Origin: an uncultured Acetatifactor sp.
Lineage (GTDB): Bacteria; Bacillota; Clostridia; Lachnospirales; Lachnospiraceae
DNA length: 26,198 nt
NCBI GenBank assembly: GCA_910585805.1
Contig: CAJUFB010000055.1
Location: forward strand, 1 to 26,198
Direction: 5' to 3'
This document shows, one piece after another, positions 8,214 through 15,004 of this stretch (the first letter of the stretch is position 1; every line of letters begins with the position of its first letter). The translations under genes were made by a program, and so were the position numbers. The notes under the pieces are model-generated. The model did no database searches, was not told where the DNA came from, and saw only the letters and a program-made list of their open reading frames with translations.

Positions 8214-8474
8214 TCACTGCATGGTCTCCAGATAATGCTCCAGCCTGTCTTCCAGTGTCGCCTCCGTATCGGAAAAGCTGATCTTTACCACCATCTTTCC
8301 ACAGCGGTAACAGTACGGGTTTCTGATCTGCCTCAGAAAGTCGTTAAAGCGCTGCTGTCTGGGAAGCTTCCCGTCAACCTTTACATCCCTGATATCCATA
8401 AGTGATTCCCTGTCAACCGTATGTATGTCAACCTCCTTCATTTGTGCAAGATTTATTTCCTGTGCTGTCTCCAT
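8214..8474 (-). CDS. Small DUF6870-like accessory protein
   Basis: The 86-residue protein contains a core (about 24-84) with LPRQQRFNDFLRQIRNPYCYRCGK and FSDTEATLEDRLEHYL. From memory this matches the DUF6870 family found in clostridial conjugative elements. The function of that family is unknown. The ATG follows GGGAGG with about 6 bases spacing. It lies upstream of the recombinase operon on the same strand and is probably an accessory gene of the same element. One CxxC pair (YRCG lacks the second Cys) does not make a convincing zinc site. Confidence 0.72.
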   Translation of the reverse strand: METAQEINLAQMKEVDIHTVDRESLMDIRDVKVDGKLPRQQRFNDFLRQIRNPYCYRCGKMVVKISFSDTEATLEDRLEHYLETMQ

Positions 8475-8528
8475 ATGCAGCCTCCCGCTTCTTGCCTGTT
8501 CTAATGTATGAAATATCTGCTTGTCTGA

Positions 8529-8549
8529 ATGTCAGTTTTTGACTGACAT
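8529..8549. repeat. Hairpin between small accessory genes
   Basis: ATGTCAGT (8529-8536) pairs perfectly with ACTGACAT (8542-8549) across TTTTG. It lies in the gap between two small minus-strand genes. No U-run follows on the minus strand, so a terminator is not established. Confidence 0.5.
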
Positions 8550-8609
8550 GTCTGTTTCTTATACTGCATCCCATTACCTGAACTGACTTGCCAGCTTTCT
8601 GTCTCCACT

Positions 8610-8819
8610 TTATCCATTAAACCGGTACGGCAGCTTCCTCCCTCCCCGCTGTCCGTTATATTTCTCCAGGATAACCCGGGCATAGCGCAGGGCCACGCTG
8701 CTGGTGGAGAAGTCCGCCCTGCCCCTGCGGTTAATCTCGTCCGGATCCGCCTGGGAAAGGCGGGACACAAAGGTCTTGTCGCTCATCTCTGTCTCATAGG
8801 TCTTCACGAACAACGCCAT
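8610..8819 (-). CDS. Small hypothetical protein
   Basis: This is a 69-residue soluble protein with no membrane segment or cysteines. It reads MALFVKTYETEMSDKTF at its start and ends in a basic tail. I do not recognise the family. The start overlaps the end of the upstream frame by 26 bases, and the gene lies in line with other minus-strand genes of the recombinase element. Its acidic/basic mixed composition and the compact arrangement support a real gene, but no functional statement can be made. Confidence 0.5.
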   Translation of the reverse strand: MALFVKTYETEMSDKTFVSRLSQADPDEINRRGRADFSTSSVALRYARVILEKYNGQRGGRKLPYRFNG

Positions 8820-9146
8820 ATTTCAGTATCTTTCCAGTATGTATCTCCGTTTCTTTTTCCGGTTTCCCGGTTTCTTCTCCTATATATCCCCATTCAGGTA
8901 CTTCCTTCATAAATGCTTTCGTCCCAGAGGTTCTTGCTTCAGGTGCTTCCGTTTCGGAGATTTTCCTGCCAGCCGCTTCCTCCCCGGAGGCTTCCTCCCT
9001 TTGTGCATGTATCGGTTCCGTCCCCTCTGCCGCTCCCCCCATTTCTTCCTGCTTTGCAACATACTCATCCACCGTCCTGATTTTCTGTGCCGCCAGAAGC
9101 TGCGCCGCCCCTCCTTTACCCTGATTTTCTTTATGGAAACCTTCAT
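8794..9146 (-). pseudogene. Hypothetical element gene with a frameshift in a G-run
   Basis: The best start is the ATG at 9144-9146, which has GGAGG 10 bases upstream and begins MKVSIKKIRVKEG. After the G-run (complement of 9108-9111) the coherent continuation, AAQLLAAQKIRTVDEYVAKQ, is in another frame and runs to 8794. Adding one base in the G-run would join them into one protein of about 117 residues. The middle is rich in Glu, Ala and Gly and looks disordered. The function is unknown; the VSIKKIRV start resembles the opening of ParB-type proteins, but this is too short to claim. It could be a sequencing error, a real mutation or programmed frameshifting. Confidence 0.45.
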
Positions 9147-9229
9147 GTATCCCGCACCTCCCTCCAGATTCATCCATGCCTTATATTTCCTGATCATCAG
9201 AAGATTATTTTGCCCCGTCCAGATTTTTC

Positions 9230-9920
9230 TTCTATGACTGTTTCCTCTTCTGCCGGATGAAACACCATGCGCCGCAAACTCCCCGGCACCAGCCATCAGA
9301 TGGCGGTGGCACAGGCAGTTTGTGGCGGCAGGTCCTGCATCCCGCAAGAATGATAAAATCAGGACGCTGCTTCCGGCAGTGCCTGTATTTCCAGGCAAAG
9401 CCGCCGACTGCATTTTCCTGATGTAATCTGAATCAACATCCTTTTTATGCGCTCCCGCGCACATGGGATGAAAGCTGGAATCAGCCTGTCTGCATTCCAG
9501 CCCACGATGCACCGTATTCTCAGGCGGCATGACCGCCCTGCTCCTCACCCCCGGTACAAGGCCCGACAAAGCCGGGCAGGGAATATTCAAGCCGCTTATG
9601 GTTAGTAAGCGCCATGATACCGACAGCAGGTGGCGGCAGTTGACTAAGCTGCCCAGGCCGTGCCCACAGTATCCCCCTTTTACCCTGGGGAACGGGATTC
9701 TCTGGTCCTCCCTCCGATGGATTATGGCGGTTCCGGCGTTACCACAGCGCCGGTCACAGGCCCTTCGGGTTGCCGCTCGTGCCTTTGATATCATCTTAAT
9801 GACGGACAGCAGAAAAAGGGATATGTCCCATTTCTGCCAGCCCGCAGGCAGTCTTCGCGCCCGCGCCTGGGCCGCTTGCTTTCAAAGCCCAGAGGGAAGG
9901 GCAAGGGATTGCAGGCTCGG
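9230..9920. other. GC-rich region with many inverted repeats, no supported gene
   Basis: Long open frames on both strands overlap here but have the low-complexity Arg/Cys/His composition of chance frames. The DNA holds many stems: GCCGCAAACT (9271-9280) with AGTTTGTGGC (9317-9326, one mismatch) enclosing GCCAT/ATGGC (9292-9304); the palindrome GCAGGTCCTGC (9328-9338); GCCTG/CAGGC (about 9381-9396); CTGGAAT/ATTCCAG (9475-9500); GCCCG/CGGGC (about 9560-9576); GGCAG/CTGCC (about 9635-9653); CTGGGC/GCCCAG (about 9867-9893). This could be a structured RNA, a long leader of the minus-strand element genes, or an origin of transfer. Confidence 0.5.
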
Positions 9921-9921
9921 C

Positions 9922-10176
9922 ATAGAAAAAGGGGACAAATTTGTATTTTCATATGAATGCCCCGCAGGGATTTGCCCCAGAGTAATGACGGAGCTGTTTA
10001 CATGGTGTGAAGTAATCCGGTGCGGTGGTGATTTTACATACAGAGGTGCAAAAGAAAAGTATGAAATGGATATATCCTGCCCATGCGGAAGTATTAATTT
10101 TCAGCTTAGAGCCATCCCTATAAACAGGGATGAAATGGGAAATACGGAGTCTAATAATTCAAAGTCAGAAGGTTGA
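9922..10176 (+). pseudogene. Small Cys-containing hypothetical protein, start unclear
   Basis: An open frame gives a coherent protein-like stretch: FVFSYECPAGICP, then FTWCEVIRCGGDFTYRG, then MDISCPCGSINFQL. It contains six cysteines, including one CPC pair. There is no ATG at the natural beginning: the frame starts after a TAG with ATA at 9922-9924 in a position where ATG would be expected. The only internal ATG (9985) would remove the first cysteines. I do not recognise the family. It ends just 13 bases from the cut epimerase gene, facing it. Confidence 0.35.
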
Positions 10177-10188
10177 CCCGGGTTTGGT

Positions 10189-10512
10189 CTATGTGTTGAT
10201 ATGCTTCGGCTGATAAACTGCGGTAGTGGACATATAGATATATTTTCGGCAGTGGATCACATCAAGCGCAGATTTGATATCGTTAGAACAGTACGCAATT
10301 TTATCTATTACGACATCATATTCCTTATCTGCCAATGCATTCCGCATACTTTCAGGCTCCGTGCGCTCCAGGGTAATTCTCTTTACGCTGTCCCCAAAAA
10401 TATCCTGAGATTTTCCACGTGTCGCAATCGTCACCTGATGCCCTTTTTGCAGCAGTTCATGAACCATAGGTATGCCAAAAAAGCGCGTTCCGCCAATAAC
10501 CAGTATTTTCAT
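10189..10512 (-). pseudogene. NAD-dependent epimerase/dehydratase, N-terminal fragment
   Basis: The frame starts at an ATG with an AGGAG site and encodes the N-terminal Rossmann part of an atypical short-chain dehydrogenase. The dinucleotide motif is GGTRFFG (residues 7-13), and the segments YDVVIDKIAY and YIYMSTTAVY are typical. It stops at residue 107, right after the strand that precedes the catalytic Tyr-x3-Lys region. Family members usually have 280-320 residues, so about two thirds is missing. The cut coincides with the edge of the repeat-rich region on its left. Confidence 0.8.
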
Positions 10513-10726
10513 AACTTTGCTCCTGTTTCCTTCCTTTTCTTCTCCATCTTATTATTCTCATAATATTTCCATCAATCGTTACTACATCACATGCTTGTAC
10601 ACCTCAAGTCTGTGTCTCTGTTACACTGATTTGCGTCCAGTCCGGCCTTTGCATATTCTTTCTGCTTTTTCAGCATCCTGTACAGCATTCAACGCAGGCT
10701 GTGATTGTTATGAAGTCATATTTTCT
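10513..10726. other. Intergenic gap, nothing supported
   Basis: The first bases hold the epimerase ribosome binding site. The remainder is AT-rich with no convincing promoter, repeat or reading frame on either strand. Confidence 0.4.
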
Positions 10727-11234
10727 TTATGAAAAGCGCATCGATATAATGTTGTCTCCCGTGTATTTTCCTTTATTGCTCCTTTTCTGCCAAAACGTAT
10801 AAAATGCCAACATCACGTTGCGGATAATTTCCAGATCCCTGTCCAGATCCGCCCGCACCTCCATACAATGGCCTGCGCCTTCCTCAATATAACAGGAAAT
10901 ATTTTCCCGCAGACAAACCTCACGCAACAGCTCGCAGGACAAATACCTGTCTTTACTGCCACAGACCGCCAGCAAAATATCATTATCCCGCGTCATATAT
11001 GGAAGCGTTGCTTCAATGGGCGTCAACAGAATCAGGCTTGCCGGCAGCTTAAGGCTTTCCTTCAGCTTACATGCCAGCACGGTTCCCCGGCTTTTGCCCA
11101 CAAAAACAATATTCCGGTATTCCTGAAAGCAGATGCCCTCCAACAGCTCCTTCGCATGACTGTATGCCCTGTCAAAATCCTCTTCACTGTCGGGCGGCTG
11201 TGCCACAAAAATCTTGTCATACCCCCAGTCTTCA
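10727..11234 (-). pseudogene. Alpha/beta hydrolase, N-terminally truncated
   Basis: The frame reads from GYFSAKFFEDWGYDKIFV (about 11234) to the stop at 10727. It shows the catalytic elements of an alpha/beta hydrolase: the nucleophile elbow GKSRG, an Asp in SKDRYLS and the His in GAGHCMEV. Substrate unknown. The N-terminal strands are missing, and a stop lies directly before the first coherent residue. The upstream sequence is a Nudix gene in another frame, so a deletion joined the two. An internal GTG (11206) could restart translation but would leave out the first strands. Confidence 0.72.
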
Positions 11235-11505
11235 AAAAACTTGGCGCTGAAATATCCGCGACTGCCTTAAAGCCGAGCATCAGCATCTCCTTTTTCTCAT
11301 AGGGATAGCTTTTCACATACTCTACCGACTTTACGTTCAGCCCCAGCTCCTCCCCAATCTCGCGTACCACCGTCTCCTCCGCAGATTCTCCGGGCTTCAT
11401 GATTCCGGCGACACATACATACTTCGTTGTGTTTAGCTGTCTCAGGGGGCGCAGTGCATCCTCCCGTAACTCTGCCGGAAGCGTCTCGCCGGTGATTCCG
11501 CATCG
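11226..11505 (-). pseudogene. Nudix hydrolase fragment (NudC-like)
   Basis: The frame carries a complete Nudix box, GESAEETVVREIGEELGL, preceded by TTKYVCVAGIMKP and followed by YVKSYPYEKKEMLMLGFKAVAD. The KSYPYEKKEMLMLGF segment resembles NAD+ diphosphatase/NudC relatives. Such enzymes split nucleoside diphosphate derivatives with a divalent metal. The N-terminus is cut (in-frame stop at about 11506) and the C-terminus ends at the junction with the hydrolase near 11225. Only the middle survives. Confidence 0.75.
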
Positions 11506-11549
11506 TTACCTCCGATCCAAATTCTTCAACTTTATATTTCCCGATTTTT

Positions 11550-12254
11550 TTACTCCTCCATATCTAAAACGACCTTTACAAACGACTTAATAATCCGATA
11601 AGAACTATCCCCCCTGAAATCTAATTGGGGAATGAAAAGCGTACCAACATAAAATGGATGTTCTTTCAATTCAAATCCCCTCAAATATCCATTTTTCGTT
11701 TCAACTATGGCTGTAATCATATCACTGTTTTGAAATGCACTGCGATATGCTTCATCAAACCCATAGTTACAACGGTATTCTCCAATGAATTCGTTCCCGC
11801 CTGTTGTTCGAGCCAGAATGGAATTGGAATCAGATATCTTCAGTCGTTCCTTTTTATTCATTAATGTGCATGACAATTTTGCAATCACAGCGTCTGCACA
11901 TTCCATATCATTTTCTTCACTATCCGCACCAGATAAACCTAACACATTACGTGCGAACTCAATAACCATATGCTGAAAACCGGCACATGTACCCAGTGCA
12001 GGCACCCCATTCTTCCTTGCATATTGAATTGCCGACAAAACATTCTTTGCATCCTTATAAGGACTTCCTGGCGAAAACCAAAACCCATCAAATAATTTTA
12101 AATGTTCCTCGGATACATCCAACGCATCACTCATAATCCACTGAGCCTTTAGTTCACCATGTATTTCTTCTGCCACTTCTTTTATCGATTCCATAATGAG
12201 ACAATGGCTTTCTTCATTTTGATTATAGTCACCTATAATAGCTATTTTTTTCAC
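11550..12254 (-). CDS. CTP-synthase C-terminal-like (class I) amidotransferase-like protein
   Basis: I choose the GTG at 12252-12254, preceded by GGAGG at 6-7 bases, over an upstream ATG without a site; this gives 234 residues starting KKIAIIGDYN. The fold is a class I glutamine amidotransferase like the C-terminal domain of CTP synthase. The nucleophile elbow GTCAGFQH has Cys90. Near the C-terminus the family's QFHPE block is replaced by LFIPQ, so the usual catalytic His and Glu are absent. From memory, proteins of this kind are annotated as CTP synthase C-terminal region-related (seleno)proteins; here the nucleophile codon is an ordinary Cys codon. Its substrate is unknown and it may not hydrolyse glutamine. 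It is complete, unlike its upstream and downstream neighbours. Confidence 0.8.
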   Translation of the reverse strand: MKKIAIIGDYNQNEESHCLIMESIKEVAEEIHGELKAQWIMSDALDVSEEHLKLFDGFWFSPGSPYKDAKNVLSAIQYARKNGVPALGTCAGFQHMVIEFARNVLGLSGADSEENDMECADAVIAKLSCTLMNKKERLKISDSNSILARTTGGNEFIGEYRCNYGFDEAYRSAFQNSDMITAIVETKNGYLRGFELKEHPFYVGTLFIPQLDFRGDSSYRIIKSFVKVVLDMEE

Positions 12255-12360
12255 TTCGCACCTCCAATAATCCATAAATCCCGCTCTGCACTGGCAAGGA
12301 ATTCCCTTTGCCTTAAGGATAGCGCTGAACAATATCCATAGACAGACATCTCACTATAAT

Positions 12361-13386
12361 TCAAATATCACAGTAACATCTCTCGTCTTTTTTGTTTATG
12401 TATATTTTATGTTCAGATATATCTTCATACCCCGGCAAAGTACCTATCGCATTTCTTATGATATATTTTCCCATGAGGTTATAGCTGTCACCTTCCGATA
12501 TTTTTCCGTTTGACAGCTTACCGGTAATCCAGCCTTTTCTCAGTAAACCTAACAGCCACTCTTTTCTTTGAGCTATCAGACATCTGGTTTTTTCATTATT
12601 TATATCGGTAAACGCCATGAGTAGATACCACAGGGGGATTCCTTTATGCACCGATGCCTGCCCCTTACCAAACGAAAGGAACGCATCACCCAATGGGGTT
12701 AGTAATTTATCTATCCATTCCAAATCATAGGGCCGTGTTACAGAAAGAAATCTTAACACACTGATCCCGGTTGCCAAACACTCGCCTTGTATACATGAAT
12801 TTCCGAAACATGTGTTTTTTAATCTATGTAATGTGTTGTCTGCCATTTCATCGACCGTTCTGTTTTCCGGGGCAAACATAGACAGCAGTCTGATGATTTC
12901 CAGCTCATAATGGTTCGCATAAAGTATATTTGTTTTGGGCAGATAACCTTGAACAAGCCGCAGCTTTTTGTTTCCGTTATATGGAGGAATATAATAATAG
13001 GGGTATATACTATCCGTTTCGGTATCTACTCTCATACGTCTTTTATATCTTATGATATCCCCTTTGCTGCATATCCCGTTCAGAAAAGTTGACACGATTT
13101 GCGTTTTATCACTATCCGATATTTCCTCTGCAAATATCATTTTCCTGTTTGTTTCCATAAGGATTTTATACTTTTCCATATGTACCTTCTTTTCGGCTGC
13201 TATCGTTCTTCCTCCGCCGACAGGGCGCAGAATATTGCCCACGCGCTCCTCAATGAGCTCATCATTATAAATATCCGATTCAAAGAATTTTCCTCCACGA
13301 ATCTCTACCATATGCAACAGAGCAAATATACCCTGTACTTCAGGGTTTTCACCAAATCCAATTGCAGCCATTTCCTGTAACGGCAT
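12361..13386 (-). CDS. Protein of unknown function, 341 residues
   Basis: I do not recognise this family. The protein is soluble, with a mostly helical look in the second half (about 160-300: helix-rich repeats such as NHYELEIIRLLSMF and DLEWIDKLLTPLGDAFLSFG), a cysteine group CFGNSCIQGEC near 195-205, and a Tyr-rich segment SIYPYYYIPPY near 128. The ATG at 13386 has no good ribosome binding site, and the same frame stays open for 17 more codons upstream (…TGVDFGCEVF). The true N-terminus may therefore be missing. Its downstream neighbour is the amidotransferase-like gene, 107 bases away on the same strand. Codon use is more AT-rich than in the recombinases. Confidence 0.6.
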   Translation of the reverse strand: MPLQEMAAIGFGENPEVQGIFALLHMVEIRGGKFFESDIYNDELIEERVGNILRPVGGGRTIAAEKKVHMEKYKILMETNRKMIFAEEISDSDKTQIVSTFLNGICSKGDIIRYKRRMRVDTETDSIYPYYYIPPYNGNKKLRLVQGYLPKTNILYANHYELEIIRLLSMFAPENRTVDEMADNTLHRLKNTCFGNSCIQGECLATGISVLRFLSVTRPYDLEWIDKLLTPLGDAFLSFGKGQASVHKGIPLWYLLMAFTDINNEKTRCLIAQRKEWLLGLLRKGWITGKLSNGKISEGDSYNLMGKYIIRNAIGTLPGYEDISEHKIYINKKDERCYCDI

Positions 13387-13446
13387 AAATACTTCACAGC
13401 CAAAATCAACTCCCGTCCGGTGCCTGCCCTGCTTCCATTACATACT

Positions 13447-13540
13447 TTATGTCATTGGAGCAATAAGCAATCTTTCAATTACAACATCATATCGCTTACC
13501 GCGCAATCCATTCTGATAAACATTGGTCGCATCATAACTT
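13447..13540 (-). pseudogene. Tiny epimerase-like remnant
   Basis: Between two genes a minus-strand frame reads NVYQNGLRGKRYDVVIERLLIAP before a stop at 13447. The block GKRYDVVIERL resembles the DKEYDVVIDKI block of the cut epimerase at 10189-10512. It looks like a sliver of a second related gene. The stretch is only about 30 codons, so confidence is low. Confidence 0.25.
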
Positions 13541-14071
13541 CCTAATCGGAAAATACATGTAACTCTTTCCGGTCTTTGGACAGGTAAAATCGTGGACGGC
13601 ACCGGCTAGCGAAATGCTGTTATCCTTCATATATCCCAACGTCTTTGAGAAAATATTACCACTTTCACATTCCACATAAAGATATTCGTAACCGGGAATC
13701 TTCCATTTTGTCCAGCCATCGGGCGCTTCGGCCTCATCATTGCACTCCACCCCTGCAAGATAAAGCCCTTTATCAAAATCTTCCCATGGCATGAAACTGC
13801 GGGAAAAATCAGACATCGCACCCCAGATTCCGCATATATTTCCATTTTCATCTTTCTTCGCCAAATGCTGTACTTCCTCAAAATGCGTATTGGCATCGTT
13901 CCATAGCTTCTGGATAAAATCATCCCCATCCAACGTGGAACCTTCCTTGCCGATCACTACAAAAGATTTCTTTACGCTCCTATTCATTTTCATAATAATA
14001 ACCATGCCTTTCCGTAACCTGCGAATTTGAGACGCAGGCACAAATCTGTGTGTGAAAAATTTGTTTTTCAC
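13532..14071 (-). CDS. GyrI-like effector-binding domain protein
   Basis: This 179-residue protein has the fold signatures of the GyrI-like/AraC effector-binding domain: VVIGKEGST at the first strand, CGIWGAMSDFS, YLAGVECNDEAEAPDGWTKWKIPGYEYLYVECESG and the terminal KSYMYFPIRKL. Such proteins bind small molecules, often drugs, or DNA gyrase. The start is GTG at 14069-14071, with GGAGGGG 5 bases upstream. A perfect hairpin covers this start codon, so translation may be controlled. A second start (MKMNRSVKKS, near 13995) would give a protein of the usual length, so the first 27 residues are uncertain. Confidence 0.8.
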   Translation of the reverse strand: MKNKFFTHRFVPASQIRRLRKGMVIIMKMNRSVKKSFVVIGKEGSTLDGDDFIQKLWNDANTHFEEVQHLAKKDENGNICGIWGAMSDFSRSFMPWEDFDKGLYLAGVECNDEAEAPDGWTKWKIPGYEYLYVECESGNIFSKTLGYMKDNSISLAGAVHDFTCPKTGKSYMYFPIRKL

Positions 14072-14073
14072 AC
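14050..14073 (-). promoter_or_regulatory. Perfect hairpin over the GTG start codon
   Basis: GTGTGAAAAA (14050-14059) and TTTTTCACAC (14064-14073) are perfect complements across a 4-base loop. On the minus strand the 5' arm begins two bases before the GTG start codon (14069-14071). Folding in the mRNA would hide the start and compete with initiation. The GGAGGGG site lies just outside. Confidence 0.6.
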
Positions 14074-14087
14074 TATCCCCTCCGTCA

Positions 14088-14340
14088 TCACAAACCGATA
14101 TTCCGGTATTTTCTTAAGACATAGAAAGCCCTGTCCATATCATGATCGTCAGGATTTACGATCTCCGCACGGTTGGACAGCCCGCAGATGCGCCTTGGCT
14201 CGCCGCCAAAATAAACTCTCCGGTTATTGGGACATGCACATGATCTCTCGGGAAACTGCTTCTCAAACCATTGGAACAGAGCGTAATCCTCCTCATACAA
14301 AACTTTTGCAAATCCATTAATATTCTGATCATTGCTTTGT
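14088..14340 (-). pseudogene. Unrecognised C-terminal fragment, out of frame with the upstream gene
   Basis: A coherent frame (FAKVLYEEDYALFQWFEKQFPE … VYFGGEPRRICGLSNRAEIVNP … YVLRKYRNIGL) runs to the stop at 14088. It has no credible start and lies in a different frame from the GyrI-like gene just upstream. Either a frameshift or a deletion near 14320-14345 joins two unrelated genes. I do not recognise the fragment. Confidence 0.5.
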
Positions 14341-14569
14341 AAGGATGTTCTATATGCTCAGACGCATTTTGATGTTCCTCTCCCTGAGGGTGATGGCCGG
14401 ATAGTGCTACTCCCACATATCTTCTGGCCGTGCGGTCAGGCACATTCTGTTTACACCATTCCGACATCTTCCCCCATGCCTCATTTTCCGGGTCAATGCA
14501 ATCCACGGTAAAGCAGACCACTTTTTCATTCCTGTGTTCTTCCACTTTTACAATAGCGGTTTCGTTCAT
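14335..14569 (-). pseudogene. GyrI-like protein, N-terminal fragment
   Basis: The frame starts at an ATG (14567-14569) preceded by AAGGAG at 8 bases. It reads MNETAIVKVEEHRNEKVVCF with the block RRYVGVALSGHHPQG and EHIEHPYKA. This matches the N-terminal half of small effector-binding proteins found beside AraC-type regulators. Coherence ends after HPYKA near 14340; downstream the reading continues out of frame to 14156. It lies about 1 kb to the right of another GyrI-like gene and 4 kb from an AraC regulator with an effector-binding domain. Confidence 0.6.
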
Positions 14570-14571
14570 AA

Positions 14572-14664
14572 TCATCTCTCCTTCTTAAGTCCTTCTATGT
14601 AATCCACCAATTCCCTCCGAAATTTAGTGTAGGTACAATCTGCATTTTTGTTCTCCTTTATCAT
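14572..14664 (-). pseudogene. Short upstream ORF or C-terminal remnant
   Basis: A 30-codon frame (MIKENKNADCTYTKFRRELV … EGLKKER) ends in TGA, overlapping the first possible ATG of the next gene (ATGA). The composition is protein-like, and the coupling suggests it was once translated. The frame stays open without a start for about 12 more codons upstream. No family is recognised. Confidence 0.3.
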
Positions 14665-14816
14665 CAAATTCCTGTTGTTATCTTTCCTATTCACTACCAC
14701 GCTTTCTGAACAAAGGACTCATCGCCCTTTATCCAGTCATCCGTCCATTTCCCCTTTCACCGATTCCCATATTCCCTCTTTTGGGAGGGTTCCCACACAT
14801 ATAATTTTTCGGCTTT

Positions 14817-14969
14817 TTACCAGTAAGCCATTTCCCTGGCTTCCCGGATATTCATAGAATGATACCGTTTGAACTCCCGCATCATATGCGGCAAATCCGT
14901 ATAAGGGCTTCTGTCAATAGAATCAGCTCCGTCGTATTTCCTGGTTCTGCCAAACGGCCACGCAATCAT
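14817..14969 (-). pseudogene. Short hypothetical protein or C-terminal remnant
   Basis: About 50 residues follow the ATG at 14967-14969 (MIAWPFGRTRKYDGADSIDR … SMNIREAREMAYW). The same frame stays open back into the end of the serine hydrolase gene. The composition is protein-like but no family is recognised. It probably represents the end of a larger gene that was cut. The gap from 14665 to 14816 holds only broken frames and a weak hairpin (CCCTC/GAGGG). Confidence 0.35.
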
Positions 14970-15004
14970 ACCATCTCTGCTGACACCCCTTTCACCGCCT
15001 TCGC

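Noticed and set aside
8907..9794. Long minus-strand open frame of 295 codons
   Set aside because: Only its part near the ATG at 9146 is well initiated; the rest is Arg/Cys/His-rich, overlaps dense inverted repeats, and looks like a chance frame in GC-rich DNA.
9529..9921. N-terminal part of a plus-strand frame ending at 10176
   Set aside because: Composition is chance-like and it crosses hairpins; only the last 85 codons look like protein.
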